From Xanthobacter autotrophicus (GTDB taxonomy: Bacteria; Pseudomonadota; Alphaproteobacteria; Rhizobiales; Xanthobacteraceae), in NCBI RefSeq assembly GCF_029991245.1, contig NZ_JAIVFO010000001.1:62001-126000 (forward strand): DNA of 64,000 nt, given 5' to 3'. The notes under the pieces are model-generated. The model made no database searches. It was given only the letters and a program-made list of their open reading frames with translations, and was not told where the DNA came from. Shown one piece after another: positions 51,299-59,909 of this stretch. Position 1 is the first letter of the stretch, and each line of letters opens with the position of its first letter. Both the position numbers and the translations under genes were made by a program.

Positions 51299-54200
51299 TT
51301 ATTCTATTTCCACGTCCGGCTGCCCTGCCATGAGCGCATTTATCCAGGCCAACGTCAGATCACGGCTGCGATATTGACCGAATTTTGCCATCTCCTCCCG
51401 CTCCAAGATAGGGAACGTAGAGAAAATATATCGGATATCGTCGCGGCTTTGCGCTGGGGCAGCGGGATCAAACACACCGTAGAGGACGAAATAAAGCGCA
51501 TCGAGCTTGGCGCGCAGCTTGAGACGGCGGTTCTCGTCCCACATGAAGGGGGGCAGCACGACGCCTGACGCATCCACATGGCCCATGTCGCGCGCAAAGG
51601 GCGCCATGTCGTGGGCGGTATAGGTTAATTCCAGTACCACCTCGCGCACGATGGCGGCGGCGGTTTTCGGGCCGAAGGCGCGAGCATAGCCGGCAGGTGG
51701 AACGATGGGTAGCTGCTCGACGATAAACCAATTGAGATGCTGGCCCTGTACCTTCTGGCGGGCAATGAAATCGAAGGGCACGGTATTGAGATTTGCAGTC
51801 AGCAGCGGGAGCCGGGCCGGGTCCTTCTTCTCCGCATCAGGATCGAGTTCGATCAGCGGCAGAGTATTGCCGGCCGCGCCTGAGGGAATAACCGCAGCAA
51901 TCATCGAACGCACATTCGTTGGCGATGTTACGTCCTTGAAACCAAGCGCATAAGGCGCTTGCGCCAGCCCGACAGGCGGCTGAATCCAGAATTGTGGATC
52001 GGCAAGCCAATCGGGATCGACGTGCTGTTCGTCCGTCGCGGGAAGTGGCTGGGCCGGGCGATTAAGGTTGCCGCGATTGACCACCACCGACGCCGCGCGG
52101 TGATCGAACGCTTGCACCATCTTGCCCTCGTAAAGCGGCACCCATTCTCCAGTTGCCGTCTGGAAACGGTTAGCTCCAATAGGCCAGGCGCCTTCTTTCT
52201 CCTCCAGTTCGTCGCGCGTGCGGAACAAGTGGCTATCGTTGGTCATATCGAACATGCGCACATAGCGCACAGGCCATGCCGCCACAGGCGCCCCGCCCGA
52301 GCGATCCACCAGTACCGGCAGGCGGGCATATATAGCGGTAGTAAGTGCCATATCTCGGCGGGTCCGGAAAATCGGCGCCGTGCCAGTATTGGGATTTACG
52401 CGAGCAAAATCCTCCGCCGCTACAGAGAAAGCGCGGTCCGGGTCGTGGATCTCCGCCACCGACTGAAGAAAAAAGCCGCACCTTGCATCTACAAATTTCC
52501 GTCCAGGGCTTGCTATCAACGCGCAAAATTTGAACCGGCCATCCACATCTGGAAAAAAGGGCGTAAGACGGTAGCGCGTCCGGCGGTTCTCGAAATCAAA
52601 GAGCGTCTTCAGATGACCGCCCGTGGCAATTTTGCTGAAGAAGGCACTAGCCGAAAGATCGGACGCGATGCCGCTAGGTGTCAGAAGCCCCACCATGCCG
52701 TCCAGCTTCACGAGTGCATGGGCGCGCTCAACAAACAGGCTGTAGAGATTCAGATCGCCGCGGCTAAGCAGCGGATAATGCCCCGTTGTGCGTGCCAGGC
52801 GCAAAGTGTCGGCCGCACGGGCGTCGGCGTGGAGGAAGGCGTCGTGGAGCGGATCACCCTCAGCCTTCAGAGCCGCGATCATGCGCGCACGGTCGGAAGC
52901 CCGTTGCGCCAACGCAATCTCCGGCTTACGAGCGGCGAACCATTCCACTTGCTGGAGTTTGATGCGGTCCCAAGGCGGGTTCCCTACCACCGCGTCAAAG
53001 CCGCCCTCGCGCTCCCTTTTTTCCCAGTTTGACCACACTCCGGGAAAGGCAATCTGCCAGTTCAAGAAGCGCTCCTCGGCGATTAGCCCGCGGGCGCGCT
53101 CCAGAATGGCAGAAAAGCGTTCTCCCTCCTCGCGTCGCGCGCGATCGAGTAGCGGCTGCGCCCGACCAGTAGCTATATCTATGGGATTGCCGAACTGGCC
53201 GTCGAGCCACGCCCGCACCGCCGCCTTGTCTTCGCGCGCCTTCAGGTCCAGCCAGTCAAGTGCGTGGAGCAAGGAAACGAAGGCATCGAGCGGGGCAACC
53301 TGTGCCTTAATGCCGAAGAAGGTAGCGGCGGACTGGTGGGCCTCGGCAATTTCAACGTCTACCGCGCGCTCGATCAGTTGCATGGCGGCGGCAGCTGACT
53401 GGGCCTCCTTCAATTCCTTGACATAGAGCAGTTCACCGCCGCCCCAGGCCGCCGCCTTGTCGATGGCGTCGCGCACCCACAAACCGAATAAACTATCGCC
53501 TGCGCGCAGATGATGGTCGACGAAGGAGAGAGGCGCACCCACGGTGAAGGTGTGGAGCCAAAGGGCAACCTTCGCCAATTCCACCGCCATGGGGTTCTTG
53601 TCCACCCCATAGATGCAGCGCTTAAGGACCATGCGCCGGACGATATGCCGGTCGTCGAGCTGGGCTTCGTCGATTGCCCATTTCGCCGCGCGGGCGTTAC
53701 GCAGAATGGTAGTGCGAATATCCTCGATCTTTTCCGCCAGCGGCGAAACATAGCCAAGCTCCCGTCCCTGCGCTGCCGCCTCAGCCATGGCATCGAGCAC
53801 ATGGTCGGCCAACATATCCACGAGGCTCACCAGGAAGTGACCGGAGCCCATGGCGGGGTCGCAGATGCGCAGCCGCAGGATGGCCTCGGCCGGGTCCACC
53901 TCACGCAGTTCGCGGCGGCGCACCGCTTCGGATTCTTCGGGGTCGAGTTCAGCAAGCGCCGCATGGAACGCGCCAAGCCGCTCCGAAATGAGTGGCTCCA
54001 GTGTCTCGGCGAGAATCAGCCCCACGAGGTCGTCCGGCGTGTAATAACTTCCGCTATTCTTGCGGGCAAAAATATTTGGGCGCACCGAGAGCGTGCCGTC
54101 ATCGCCACGGACCAGTTCGAACTCCAGCAATCGCTCATAGATTGAGCCAAGCTGCTGCACCGATAGATCGCGATAATTGATATATCGCCTTTCTCCGGTG

Positions 54201-55453
54201 GAACGCTCAAAGGAAAGGGCATCGAGGGCGCCAGCCATGACGGCATCGCCGATGCGCACCCGCGCGAGAAGCGGCGTCCCGTCGGTGGCGAACAGGCCGC
54301 CGTTGTAGGGCGGAATCCCGACGCTCGTATCGCCCCGGTCGATGATGCGCGCCAGGTCCGCCACATGCCCGAAAATACGCTCCGCGCTGGTGGAGAAGGT
54401 GTCACCATTCGACACACGCCTGCCTACGTCGAGCCGCAAGTTGCGCAAGGCATAGTCATCATAGCGCTTGTCGTTCACCGGCAGCAGCGCACGGTCTTCA
54501 GCGTAGAGCAGGAACAGGAGCCGATAGAGCAGCACCAACGCCGTATCGCGAACCTCGGCTAAGGGTGCTTCGGGGGCCGCCCCGGCGATGGCGCTGGCAA
54601 GGCCGGGGAAGACGATGGTAAACACCAGTTCCGACAGGCTAGATGCGACCTTCTCCTCATAGAAGGCCGCATCGGCGCGGGCGCGCTCGTGGAAGGTTCG
54701 CCGATCGACGCCTGTGCCGAGGAACGCTTCACGCGAAAACAGGACGGCAAACACGCGCAGCCAATGCTCGCGGTCCGCGTCGCCAGCGAAGAGGTCAGCA
54801 CCGTCGAGGGCGAGAACACGAGATAGGTCGATTTCCAGAAACTGTTCCGACACCGAACGCGCACCAGCCCAATAGAGCCGCCACCGCGAGCCGTTGGTAA
54901 GGATACCCCAACGCAGACGGCCACCGGTCAAGTCGTCGATGCGCCGCAAATATCGCAACATCTGAGTTGATGGTGCAGTGGTCTCATCCTTACCCGATGC
55001 GCGGTCAAGGGGCCGAGCCCACCGCTTGCACTCGACGACGCCGAGGCCATGGGCATAGCGTCGCCATTGCTCGGCCTGTGCGTTGGCCGCCACCTTCGAT
55101 GCGGCGTCGGCGAACAACAGCCCGTCCGGTACATCATCGCGGCCGCCGGCGGTCAGATTCTGCTGGCGTAGACTTTCGGACCAGCCAAGCGCCCCGAGCA
55201 CGGGCCAAATGAAGTCATCTTCGGTCTGGCTTTCGTTGGTTCGGGTGCTCTTGGGAAACGGAGCAGCGATTTCGGCCAAACGGGCGCGAAGGCTGGCAGC
55301 GTCGACGGAGCGATAGGCTTCAGTATGCCTGATCGCGTCCGCGAGGTAGTCGGTCGTGAACAGCGAGCCAGAAATGAACGAAGCCGAATCGGACAAGGTT
55401 TCCCCCTGCATCCTCCGCTCAATACCCCCAGAGCCCCCCCCGGCAAAGCGCAT
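51299..55453 (-). CDS. Type IIG-like restriction-modification protein (Eco57I-type methylase domain)
   Basis: About 1384 residues. The N-terminal part has PD at residues 109-110 (DDVPDGLLFAD) and VVECKRWA near 140, a PD-(D/E)xK-type nuclease pattern. The centre has N6-adenine methylase motif I DPAMGSGHFLV (near 535) and motif IV NPPWDRIKL (near 823). The C-terminal 500 residues are a likely target-recognition region. Single-chain enzymes of this type cut and methylate DNA. Related PglX (BREX) and DISARM methylases lack the nuclease part. The start is ambiguous: ATG 55453, ATG 55411 or TTG 55483. It lies 44-86 bases after the recombinase stop, depending on start, and precedes the nuclease gene. 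Confidence 0.82.
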   Translation of the reverse strand: MRFAGGGSGGIERRMQGETLSDSASFISGSLFTTDYLADAIRHTEAYRSVDAASLRARLAEIAAPFPKSTRTNESQTEDDFIWPVLGALGWSESLRQQNLTAGGRDDVPDGLLFADAASKVAANAQAEQWRRYAHGLGVVECKRWARPLDRASGKDETTAPSTQMLRYLRRIDDLTGGRLRWGILTNGSRWRLYWAGARSVSEQFLEIDLSRVLALDGADLFAGDADREHWLRVFAVLFSREAFLGTGVDRRTFHERARADAAFYEEKVASSLSELVFTIVFPGLASAIAGAAPEAPLAEVRDTALVLLYRLLFLLYAEDRALLPVNDKRYDDYALRNLRLDVGRRVSNGDTFSTSAERIFGHVADLARIIDRGDTSVGIPPYNGGLFATDGTPLLARVRIGDAVMAGALDALSFERSTGERRYINYRDLSVQQLGSIYERLLEFELVRGDDGTLSVRPNIFARKNSGSYYTPDDLVGLILAETLEPLISERLGAFHAALAELDPEESEAVRRRELREVDPAEAILRLRICDPAMGSGHFLVSLVDMLADHVLDAMAEAAAQGRELGYVSPLAEKIEDIRTTILRNARAAKWAIDEAQLDDRHIVRRMVLKRCIYGVDKNPMAVELAKVALWLHTFTVGAPLSFVDHHLRAGDSLFGLWVRDAIDKAAAWGGGELLYVKELKEAQSAAAAMQLIERAVDVEIAEAHQSAATFFGIKAQVAPLDAFVSLLHALDWLDLKAREDKAAVRAWLDGQFGNPIDIATGRAQPLLDRARREEGERFSAILERARGLIAEERFLNWQIAFPGVWSNWEKREREGGFDAVVGNPPWDRIKLQQVEWFAARKPEIALAQRASDRARMIAALKAEGDPLHDAFLHADARAADTLRLARTTGHYPLLSRGDLNLYSLFVERAHALVKLDGMVGLLTPSGIASDLSASAFFSKIATGGHLKTLFDFENRRTRYRLTPFFPDVDGRFKFCALIASPGRKFVDARCGFFLQSVAEIHDPDRAFSVAAEDFARVNPNTGTAPIFRTRRDMALTTAIYARLPVLVDRSGGAPVAAWPVRYVRMFDMTNDSHLFRTRDELEEKEGAWPIGANRFQTATGEWVPLYEGKMVQAFDHRAASVVVNRGNLNRPAQPLPATDEQHVDPDWLADPQFWIQPPVGLAQAPYALGFKDVTSPTNVRSMIAAVIPSGAAGNTLPLIELDPDAEKKDPARLPLLTANLNTVPFDFIARQKVQGQHLNWFIVEQLPIVPPAGYARAFGPKTAAAIVREVVLELTYTAHDMAPFARDMGHVDASGVVLPPFMWDENRRLKLRAKLDALYFVLYGVFDPAAPAQSRDDIRYIFSTFPILEREEMAKFGQYRSRDLTLAWINALMAGQPDVEIE

Positions 55454-55496
55454 TATCGGTCCGGTGCCTCCAACATTTCTCAATCAAGGCCTGAAC

Positions 55497-56606
55497 CTAA
55501 GCGACCAAATCGCTACCTTTCCGTCGGGCGAGCAAGGCGCCAATCTGCGCCAATGTATCATCGTCTCCGCCGCAGGTTTGCGCGCCCATCCGCCCCATTA
55601 CCTCGCCCTGCCGGTGGGGATCGATTCGGCCATATGAGGTGAGCGTGGTGGCGATGTTCTCGTGGCCGAGGTTCTGGCTCCAGGCCTTCAGCTCTTCCGG
55701 GGTTCGGCACATGGTTTGTGCCAGATGGCCGAGAGTATGGCGGAAGGAGTGGGGCGGGAAATAGGGCAGGCCCGCGCGCTCGAAGGCCCTGCGAAAAATC
55801 TCCCGCACGGGCGAGGCATTGCTCCAGTGTTCCCGCTCGACACCCACCGGCGCGAAGCCGCCATCGTCGCCAAGGCCCATGCGGGTGCGGGGAAAGAGCG
55901 GGTCGGCCGGGCCGAACAGGTGGACCTTGCGCAATTCCTCGATCCAGGCGAGCGCGATGGCGGCGAGGTCGTCGCCCACAGGGAAGAAATAGGTGACGAT
56001 GGCCTTCGCGAACTTGGTCTCGACGCTGTTCGGGTCCTGCGCCACCACCGGGGTCTTGCCGGACGTGTCCACATGGCCAAGGGACAGTGAAACCAGCGCC
56101 CGGTCGCGGATGCCGGTCAGGAGCGTGAAGGCGACAAGGGCGCGATTGCGCCGGTCAATCACGGTCTCCCCCGGCATCGCGGCGACGGTGGCGCGCACCT
56201 GATCGAGGCTGGGGAAAGGGCGGAGCTTGGCCGCCTTGGCGCGAGCCGCATCCTTGTTCGAGGGCGACAGATAGTCGATGTCCGCCATGTGGACCTTGGA
56301 CTTGAAGCCCGGCTGCCACGACAGCCAGGTGAAGAAGTCTTTCAACGCGGTCAGCGTCGTCGCCTGCGTCGAGGCGCTCAGGGCCTCGCCGGTGCGCATA
56401 CCCTCGGTCTCGGCCAGCCGCGCCTTGAAGCCCATGGCCTGCTCGCGCCGGAAGGTCTTGAAGTCCTTTGCGGCCGTGTACGCCTCATAGCGGGCGAGGG
56501 CCTTGCGCACGGCATCGAGCGTCGCCTCGCTCTTGCCCTTGGCTTCCTTGAGATAGCGAATATAGTCCCTCTTTAGGCGCTCATTGGACGGGTTCAATCT
56601 CGTCAT
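55497..56606 (-). CDS. Tyrosine recombinase (phage-integrase family)
   Basis: A 369-residue recombinase. Residues about 15-110 are a SAM-like DNA-binding domain (YIRYLKEAKGKSEATLDAVR). The catalytic residues are in TGIRDRALVSLSL (Arg), HSFRHTLGHLAQ (HxxR), LGHENIATTLTSYGRID (His and the nucleophile Tyr). GAGGAGG about 11 bases before ATG 56606 is a strong ribosome site, and the gene starts 4 bases after the HTH gene stop. It is distinct from the island integrase next to the tRNA and sits directly upstream of the R-M gene, so it may move or invert the module, or be left from an older element. Confidence 0.9.
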   Translation of the reverse strand: MTRLNPSNERLKRDYIRYLKEAKGKSEATLDAVRKALARYEAYTAAKDFKTFRREQAMGFKARLAETEGMRTGEALSASTQATTLTALKDFFTWLSWQPGFKSKVHMADIDYLSPSNKDAARAKAAKLRPFPSLDQVRATVAAMPGETVIDRRNRALVAFTLLTGIRDRALVSLSLGHVDTSGKTPVVAQDPNSVETKFAKAIVTYFFPVGDDLAAIALAWIEELRKVHLFGPADPLFPRTRMGLGDDGGFAPVGVEREHWSNASPVREIFRRAFERAGLPYFPPHSFRHTLGHLAQTMCRTPEELKAWSQNLGHENIATTLTSYGRIDPHRQGEVMGRMGAQTCGGDDDTLAQIGALLARRKGSDLVA

Positions 56607-56610
56607 CGCG

Positions 56611-57093
56611 TCACACCTCCTCGAAAGCACGGTTTGCACTGGGGTCGGAACAACCCTTCATTCGTTCCGGGGCCAGCGTGTGCAGATCGATCAGGCAGCT
56701 GAGGGCTGGCAGGTCGGCCCGGCGCACCGTACGGTGCATGGGCGTTCCGCAGCAGGCGCAGAGGGCGGCGAGGCGAGCGACCTTCTCATTGCGGAAAGAC
56801 AGGTCCGCCGTCCCGCCCCACGGCGCGCGCGGCACCCGGCAGCGGAAGCAATAGAACTCGCCGGGGCGGCATGTCTGGCGCCGATTCTCCCGCCGCTTGG
56901 CAAGGAAGGCCTTCAGGGCCGTGCCGTGGATCAGCAGGGGGCGCCGGTCGTCGATCGCCGCCAGCCCCTCCTTCAGCCACCGCCGCACGGTGTTACGGTG
57001 GATGCCGAGGAGCTTGGCGATCTCGGCCACCTCATAGGTGGTGCCCTGCTTCACCCTCTGCGGCGAGCACCGGCGCGGCTTGCGGGCGCGCAT
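56611..57093 (-). CDS. Helix-turn-helix protein with zinc-ribbon-like cysteines
   Basis: A 160-residue protein. The N-terminal YEVAEIAKLLGIHRNTVRRWLKEG is a MerR/excisionase-type helix-turn-helix followed by a typical IHGTALKAFLAKRR segment. The middle has CFRC and CACC pairs about 35 residues apart, a likely zinc ribbon. It starts 5 bases after the AlpA stop, with GAAGGGG before ATG 57093, and ends 4 bases before the recombinase. Its position suggests a recombination directionality factor or accessory factor for the recombinase. Confidence 0.78.
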   Translation of the reverse strand: MRARKPRRCSPQRVKQGTTYEVAEIAKLLGIHRNTVRRWLKEGLAAIDDRRPLLIHGTALKAFLAKRRENRRQTCRPGEFYCFRCRVPRAPWGGTADLSFRNEKVARLAALCACCGTPMHRTVRRADLPALSCLIDLHTLAPERMKGCSDPSANRAFEEV

Positions 57094-57098
57094 CCCCT

Positions 57099-57311
57099 TC
57101 ACCCCCGCCGCCCCGTGGCGATGCGATCGGCAATCCAGCCGTCGATCTCGGCCTCGATCCAGGCGACGCACCGCTCGGTGAGGGCCACGGGCTGGGGGAA
57201 ACGTCCCTCCCGCATATAGGCGTAGATGGTGCTACGGCTGAGGCAGGTGCGGGCCTTCACGGCCTCAAGGCGCAGGAGAGAGGGGCGGGTCGTCGTGTCG
57301 TTCGCGCTCAT
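57099..57311 (-). CDS. AlpA-family excisionase/regulator
   Basis: A 70-residue protein with the AlpA winged-helix pattern: LLRLEAVKARTCLSRSTIYAYMREGRFPQPV and a C-terminal RCVAWIEAEIDGWIADRIA. AlpA proteins act as transcriptional activators or excision factors for P4-like integrases. The start may be ATG 57311 or ATG 57320. It heads the HTH-recombinase transcription unit. Confidence 0.88.
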   Translation of the reverse strand: MSANDTTTRPSLLRLEAVKARTCLSRSTIYAYMREGRFPQPVALTERCVAWIEAEIDGWIADRIATGRRG

Positions 57312-57442
57312 CGGTTCCATCCGGGTCCGAGTGGATATGGACGGAAGGATGGGCGCGACGCGGACGGTAAAATAGCTGGGCGAATTTGAAAAAACGTAGG
57401 CTGATCAGCCCATTAATCGGGCCGAGAGATACCCCAAGTCAC

Positions 57443-58138
57443 CTAGAAAGGTATCTCGTCGTCAAGGTCGGAACGGAACGAACCAGAGTAGGGGTTTTCC
57501 TGAACCAGGGGGCCGGTTTGACCAAACCCACCTGAAGGTTCTGGCGCATCCTCCGGGGTAGCCGGAGCGCCACCGTTGGGCCGCCAGTTCGCGACCTTGG
57601 CAATATCCTCGATGCCGGTGGCGTTCGGCTTGCCCTTGTGGAGAAGCCCGTATTCGGCGGCGTGCTCTTCAAGCCACTCCTGCAACGCCTGCTTCACTGA
57701 TTTGCCCCGCAGGCGCTTCGGGTCGGCGGTCACAGCACGCCATGCAGCATTCGCAGCGGCGAGCTTCGGGGCATAGAATGGACCGCGCCGATCATCGAAA
57801 TCACAAGCAGGTACAGGCTTAATTCTAAAGAACTGATCGAAATTTCCCGCAGCTGCATACCAATGAATTATATGCTTACTGTGAATTAAACTTTCATCAA
57901 AATCTATATCGTTATTGAATGAGCTGTTGTGATAGACCTCTCGCATCAGCGGAATTTCGTTATCAATAACTGCGTGTTGCAAAGCGTGAATGACTGGCAG
58001 TGTGATGCGCTGAATCGCCAAGGGCCACCGCCCAAATGCCGTGCCATGGAGGAGCGCGGGATCATAGCCGTGGCTCAGAAGAGCTGCTTGATAGACGGTG
58101 AACTGCTTTACGAGGCGCCAACGCTCCAGATCGGACAT
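57443..58138 (-). CDS. Island protein of unknown function with an SSB-like acidic C-terminal tail
   Basis: A 231-residue protein I do not recognise. Residues 1-170 are a globular, mixed-charge region (MSDLERWRLVKQFTVYQAAL at the start) without an OB-fold signature. From about residue 180 there is a Gly/Pro-rich linker, and the last residues are DLDDEIPF. This closely copies the conserved acidic tip of bacterial single-stranded-DNA-binding protein, which recruits repair and replication enzymes. ATG 58138 gives the best N-terminus. It sits between the integrase and AlpA genes, the usual place for excision or replication-associated proteins. Confidence 0.7.
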   Translation of the reverse strand: MSDLERWRLVKQFTVYQAALLSHGYDPALLHGTAFGRWPLAIQRITLPVIHALQHAVIDNEIPLMREVYHNSSFNNDIDFDESLIHSKHIIHWYAAAGNFDQFFRIKPVPACDFDDRRGPFYAPKLAAANAAWRAVTADPKRLRGKSVKQALQEWLEEHAAEYGLLHKGKPNATGIEDIAKVANWRPNGGAPATPEDAPEPSGGFGQTGPLVQENPYSGSFRSDLDDEIPF

Positions 58139-58250
58139 AGCCGTACCGCCAGTTGATTCGCTGGCATAGTTTCCGTCTAACGCGCGGCAAGTCCAACGCT
58201 GTCCAGCGGCACGATGCACAACCCGGATCAATCAGAGCTGCGGATTGGAT

Positions 58251-59444
58251 TCAGTCCGCAGCCTCCCGCAGCCCGTCCAGATGATCCGCCCACCATGCCA
58301 TCATCCGCACCCGCTCCTCCCAATGCTCGCCCCGCAGATAGGCGCGGCGCACTTCATTGTTCTCGGCATGGGCGAGCTGGCGCTCGATGGCATCCGGATT
58401 CCACAGGCCGCTTTCGTTGAGGAGCGTCGAGGCGGAGGCGCGGAACCCGTGGGCGGTGGCGATGTCCGGACCGAAGCCCAGGCGGCGCAGGGCAAAGTTC
58501 AGGGTATTCTCGCTGATCGGCTTCTTCGCCGCGCCGATGCAGGGAAAGGCGAAATCCTCCTCGGCCGTGACCGCATAAAGGTCGCGCAGAATGGCTACCG
58601 CCTGCGGCGGAAGCGGGATGCGGTGGGGCCGGCGCATTTTCATGCGTTCGGCAGGGATGGACCAAACCGCCTTGTCGAGGTCGAACTCGGTCCAGCGCGC
58701 GGCGCGCAGCTCGCCGGGGCGAGGAAACAGCACCGGCATAAGTCTCAGCGCCGCGCGGGTCGCCGGCTGGCCCTGATAGCCGTGGATTGCCTTCAGGAGC
58801 TTGCCCAGTTCGGCCGCGGTGGTGACTGCGGATCGGTGCTGAACCTTCGGCGTCGTCAGGGCGCCGCGCAGGGCGAAGGTCGGGTCGTTCTCGATTCGGG
58901 CGGTGGCGATGGCGTAGCGAAAGATCGAGCCGATGACGGACCGCATCCGCCTCGCCGTCTCATGGTGGCCCTTGGCCTCGATCTCCCGCAGGGCCTCCAG
59001 CACGTCGGCGGAGCTGACTGCGCCGATATCCCGGTCGCCGAAATGGGGGTATGAGAAGCCTAGCAGCCAACGCCGCTTCGCCAGCGTGATATCGGCAAGC
59101 CCCTCACGGGTCAGCTTGGCGAGGTGCTCCTCTGCCACCGCGCGGAAGGTGTTGACTGGCGCTGCCTTCGCCTCCTCGCGTGCCCGCTTCTTGAGGGCCG
59201 AGGGGTCGCCACCATCGACGATCGCCTTCTTGGCGTCATCGCGCCGCTCCCGGGCCTTCGCGAGCGACACCTCAGGATATGGCCCAATGGCGAGGAGCTT
59301 CTCCTTGCCCTCAATCCGGTACTTCAGCCGCCAGAGACGCGAGCCGGTAGGATTCACCAGGAGATAGAGGCCACCGCCGTCCGCCAGCTTATAAGGCTTG
59401 TCGCCGGCCTTCGCCGCGCGGATGGCCGTATCGGTCAGGGGCAT
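58251..59444 (-). CDS. P4-type tyrosine integrase of the island
   Basis: A 397-residue integrase. The N-terminal arm-binding (DUF4102) domain has LTDTAIRAAKAGDKPYKLAD and GGGLYLLVNPTGSRLW. The central SAM-like domain spans about residues 100-200. Catalytic residues are the Arg in LFPRPGELRAARW, HGFR in ATAHGFRASASTLL, the His in QLAHAENNEV and the Tyr in RRAYLRGEHWEERV. It points away from the tRNA-Leu it targets and lies 166 bases from it, the standard arrangement for tRNA-targeting islands. Confidence 0.94.
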   Translation of the reverse strand: MPLTDTAIRAAKAGDKPYKLADGGGLYLLVNPTGSRLWRLKYRIEGKEKLLAIGPYPEVSLAKARERRDDAKKAIVDGGDPSALKKRAREEAKAAPVNTFRAVAEEHLAKLTREGLADITLAKRRWLLGFSYPHFGDRDIGAVSSADVLEALREIEAKGHHETARRMRSVIGSIFRYAIATARIENDPTFALRGALTTPKVQHRSAVTTAAELGKLLKAIHGYQGQPATRAALRLMPVLFPRPGELRAARWTEFDLDKAVWSIPAERMKMRRPHRIPLPPQAVAILRDLYAVTAEEDFAFPCIGAAKKPISENTLNFALRRLGFGPDIATAHGFRASASTLLNESGLWNPDAIERQLAHAENNEVRRAYLRGEHWEERVRMMAWWADHLDGLREAAD

Positions 59445-59476
59445 TGGGGGGGCGCCCTCAGTGGGGGTACGTTTCC

Positions 59477-59498
59477 GATACCCCCAAAAGTACCCCCA
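59477..59498. repeat. GATACCCCC arm-type element, right copy
   Basis: GATACCCCC-AAAAG-TACCCCCA lies between the integrase start and the tRNA. Copies with the same 9+5+8 layout are at 49276-49297 and 50098-50119. The truncated left integrase copy has lost this element. Confidence 0.7.
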
Positions 59499-59610
59499 AA
59501 TTTGCCGGCTGCCAACGGATACCCCCAGACACTCCCGGAGCCTCTCGGACCGGAGAATAGAGCGTCTATAAGGTTTTTTGGAGCTTTTTGCACCGACCCG
59601 GAAGGGTGAA

Positions 59611-59697
59611 TGGTGCCCAGGAGAGGACTCGAACCTCCACGCCCTTGCGAGCGCCAGCACCTGAAGCTGGTGCGTCTACCAATTCCGCCACCTGGGC
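59611..59697 (-). tRNA. tRNA-Leu (anticodon CAG)
   Basis: The minus strand reads GCCCAGG at the 5' end, a D-arm GGCGGAATTGGTAGACG, an anticodon stem CCAGC/GCTGG with loop TTCAGGT (anticodon CAG), a long class II variable arm, T-arm GGTTCGAGTCC and acceptor CCTGGGC-A followed by an encoded CCA. It is 87 nt with CCA (84 without). The 3' end is the attachment site of the adjacent island, which restores it intact. Confidence 0.97.
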
Positions 59698-59909
59698 CCC
59701 GGACGGCGCGTGGCCGTCAGGCAGGGCCTTCACATAAGGGGGGGCGCGGGGCGTGTCAATAACACCCGCGCACCCCGCGACCGAAAGGTGTGAACAAGCG
59801 CGTCGGCCAGCCCCGGAGCCCTTCCGCATCCCGGTGGCGCGCCCGGCGCCGACCGGCCAGCATCAGCGACCCGGCCGGTGTCCCGCCCCTTGTCCCGCGC
59901 CCCTTGGCG

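Larger units (their letters stand above)
50041..59610. mobile_element. Integrative island at tRNA-Leu(CAG) carrying restriction-modification genes
   Basis: A 9.6-kb element bounded by direct repeats of the tRNA-Leu 3' end (50023-50038 and 59611-59627). A P4-type integrase gene adjoins the tRNA. All its protein genes lie on the minus strand: an SSB-tailed protein, AlpA, an HTH/zinc-ribbon protein, a second tyrosine recombinase, a type IIG-like R-M protein and a NucS/DUF91 nuclease. Several stretches are more AT-rich than the chromosome. No conjugation or replication genes are visible, so it would be mobilised only by excision and other transfer routes. Confidence 0.85.

Noticed and set aside
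51299-55453. BREX PglX methylase
   Set aside because: No brxA, brxB, brxC/pglY or pglZ genes are nearby, and the protein has an N-terminal PD-(D/E)xK pattern expected of a single-chain R-M enzyme.
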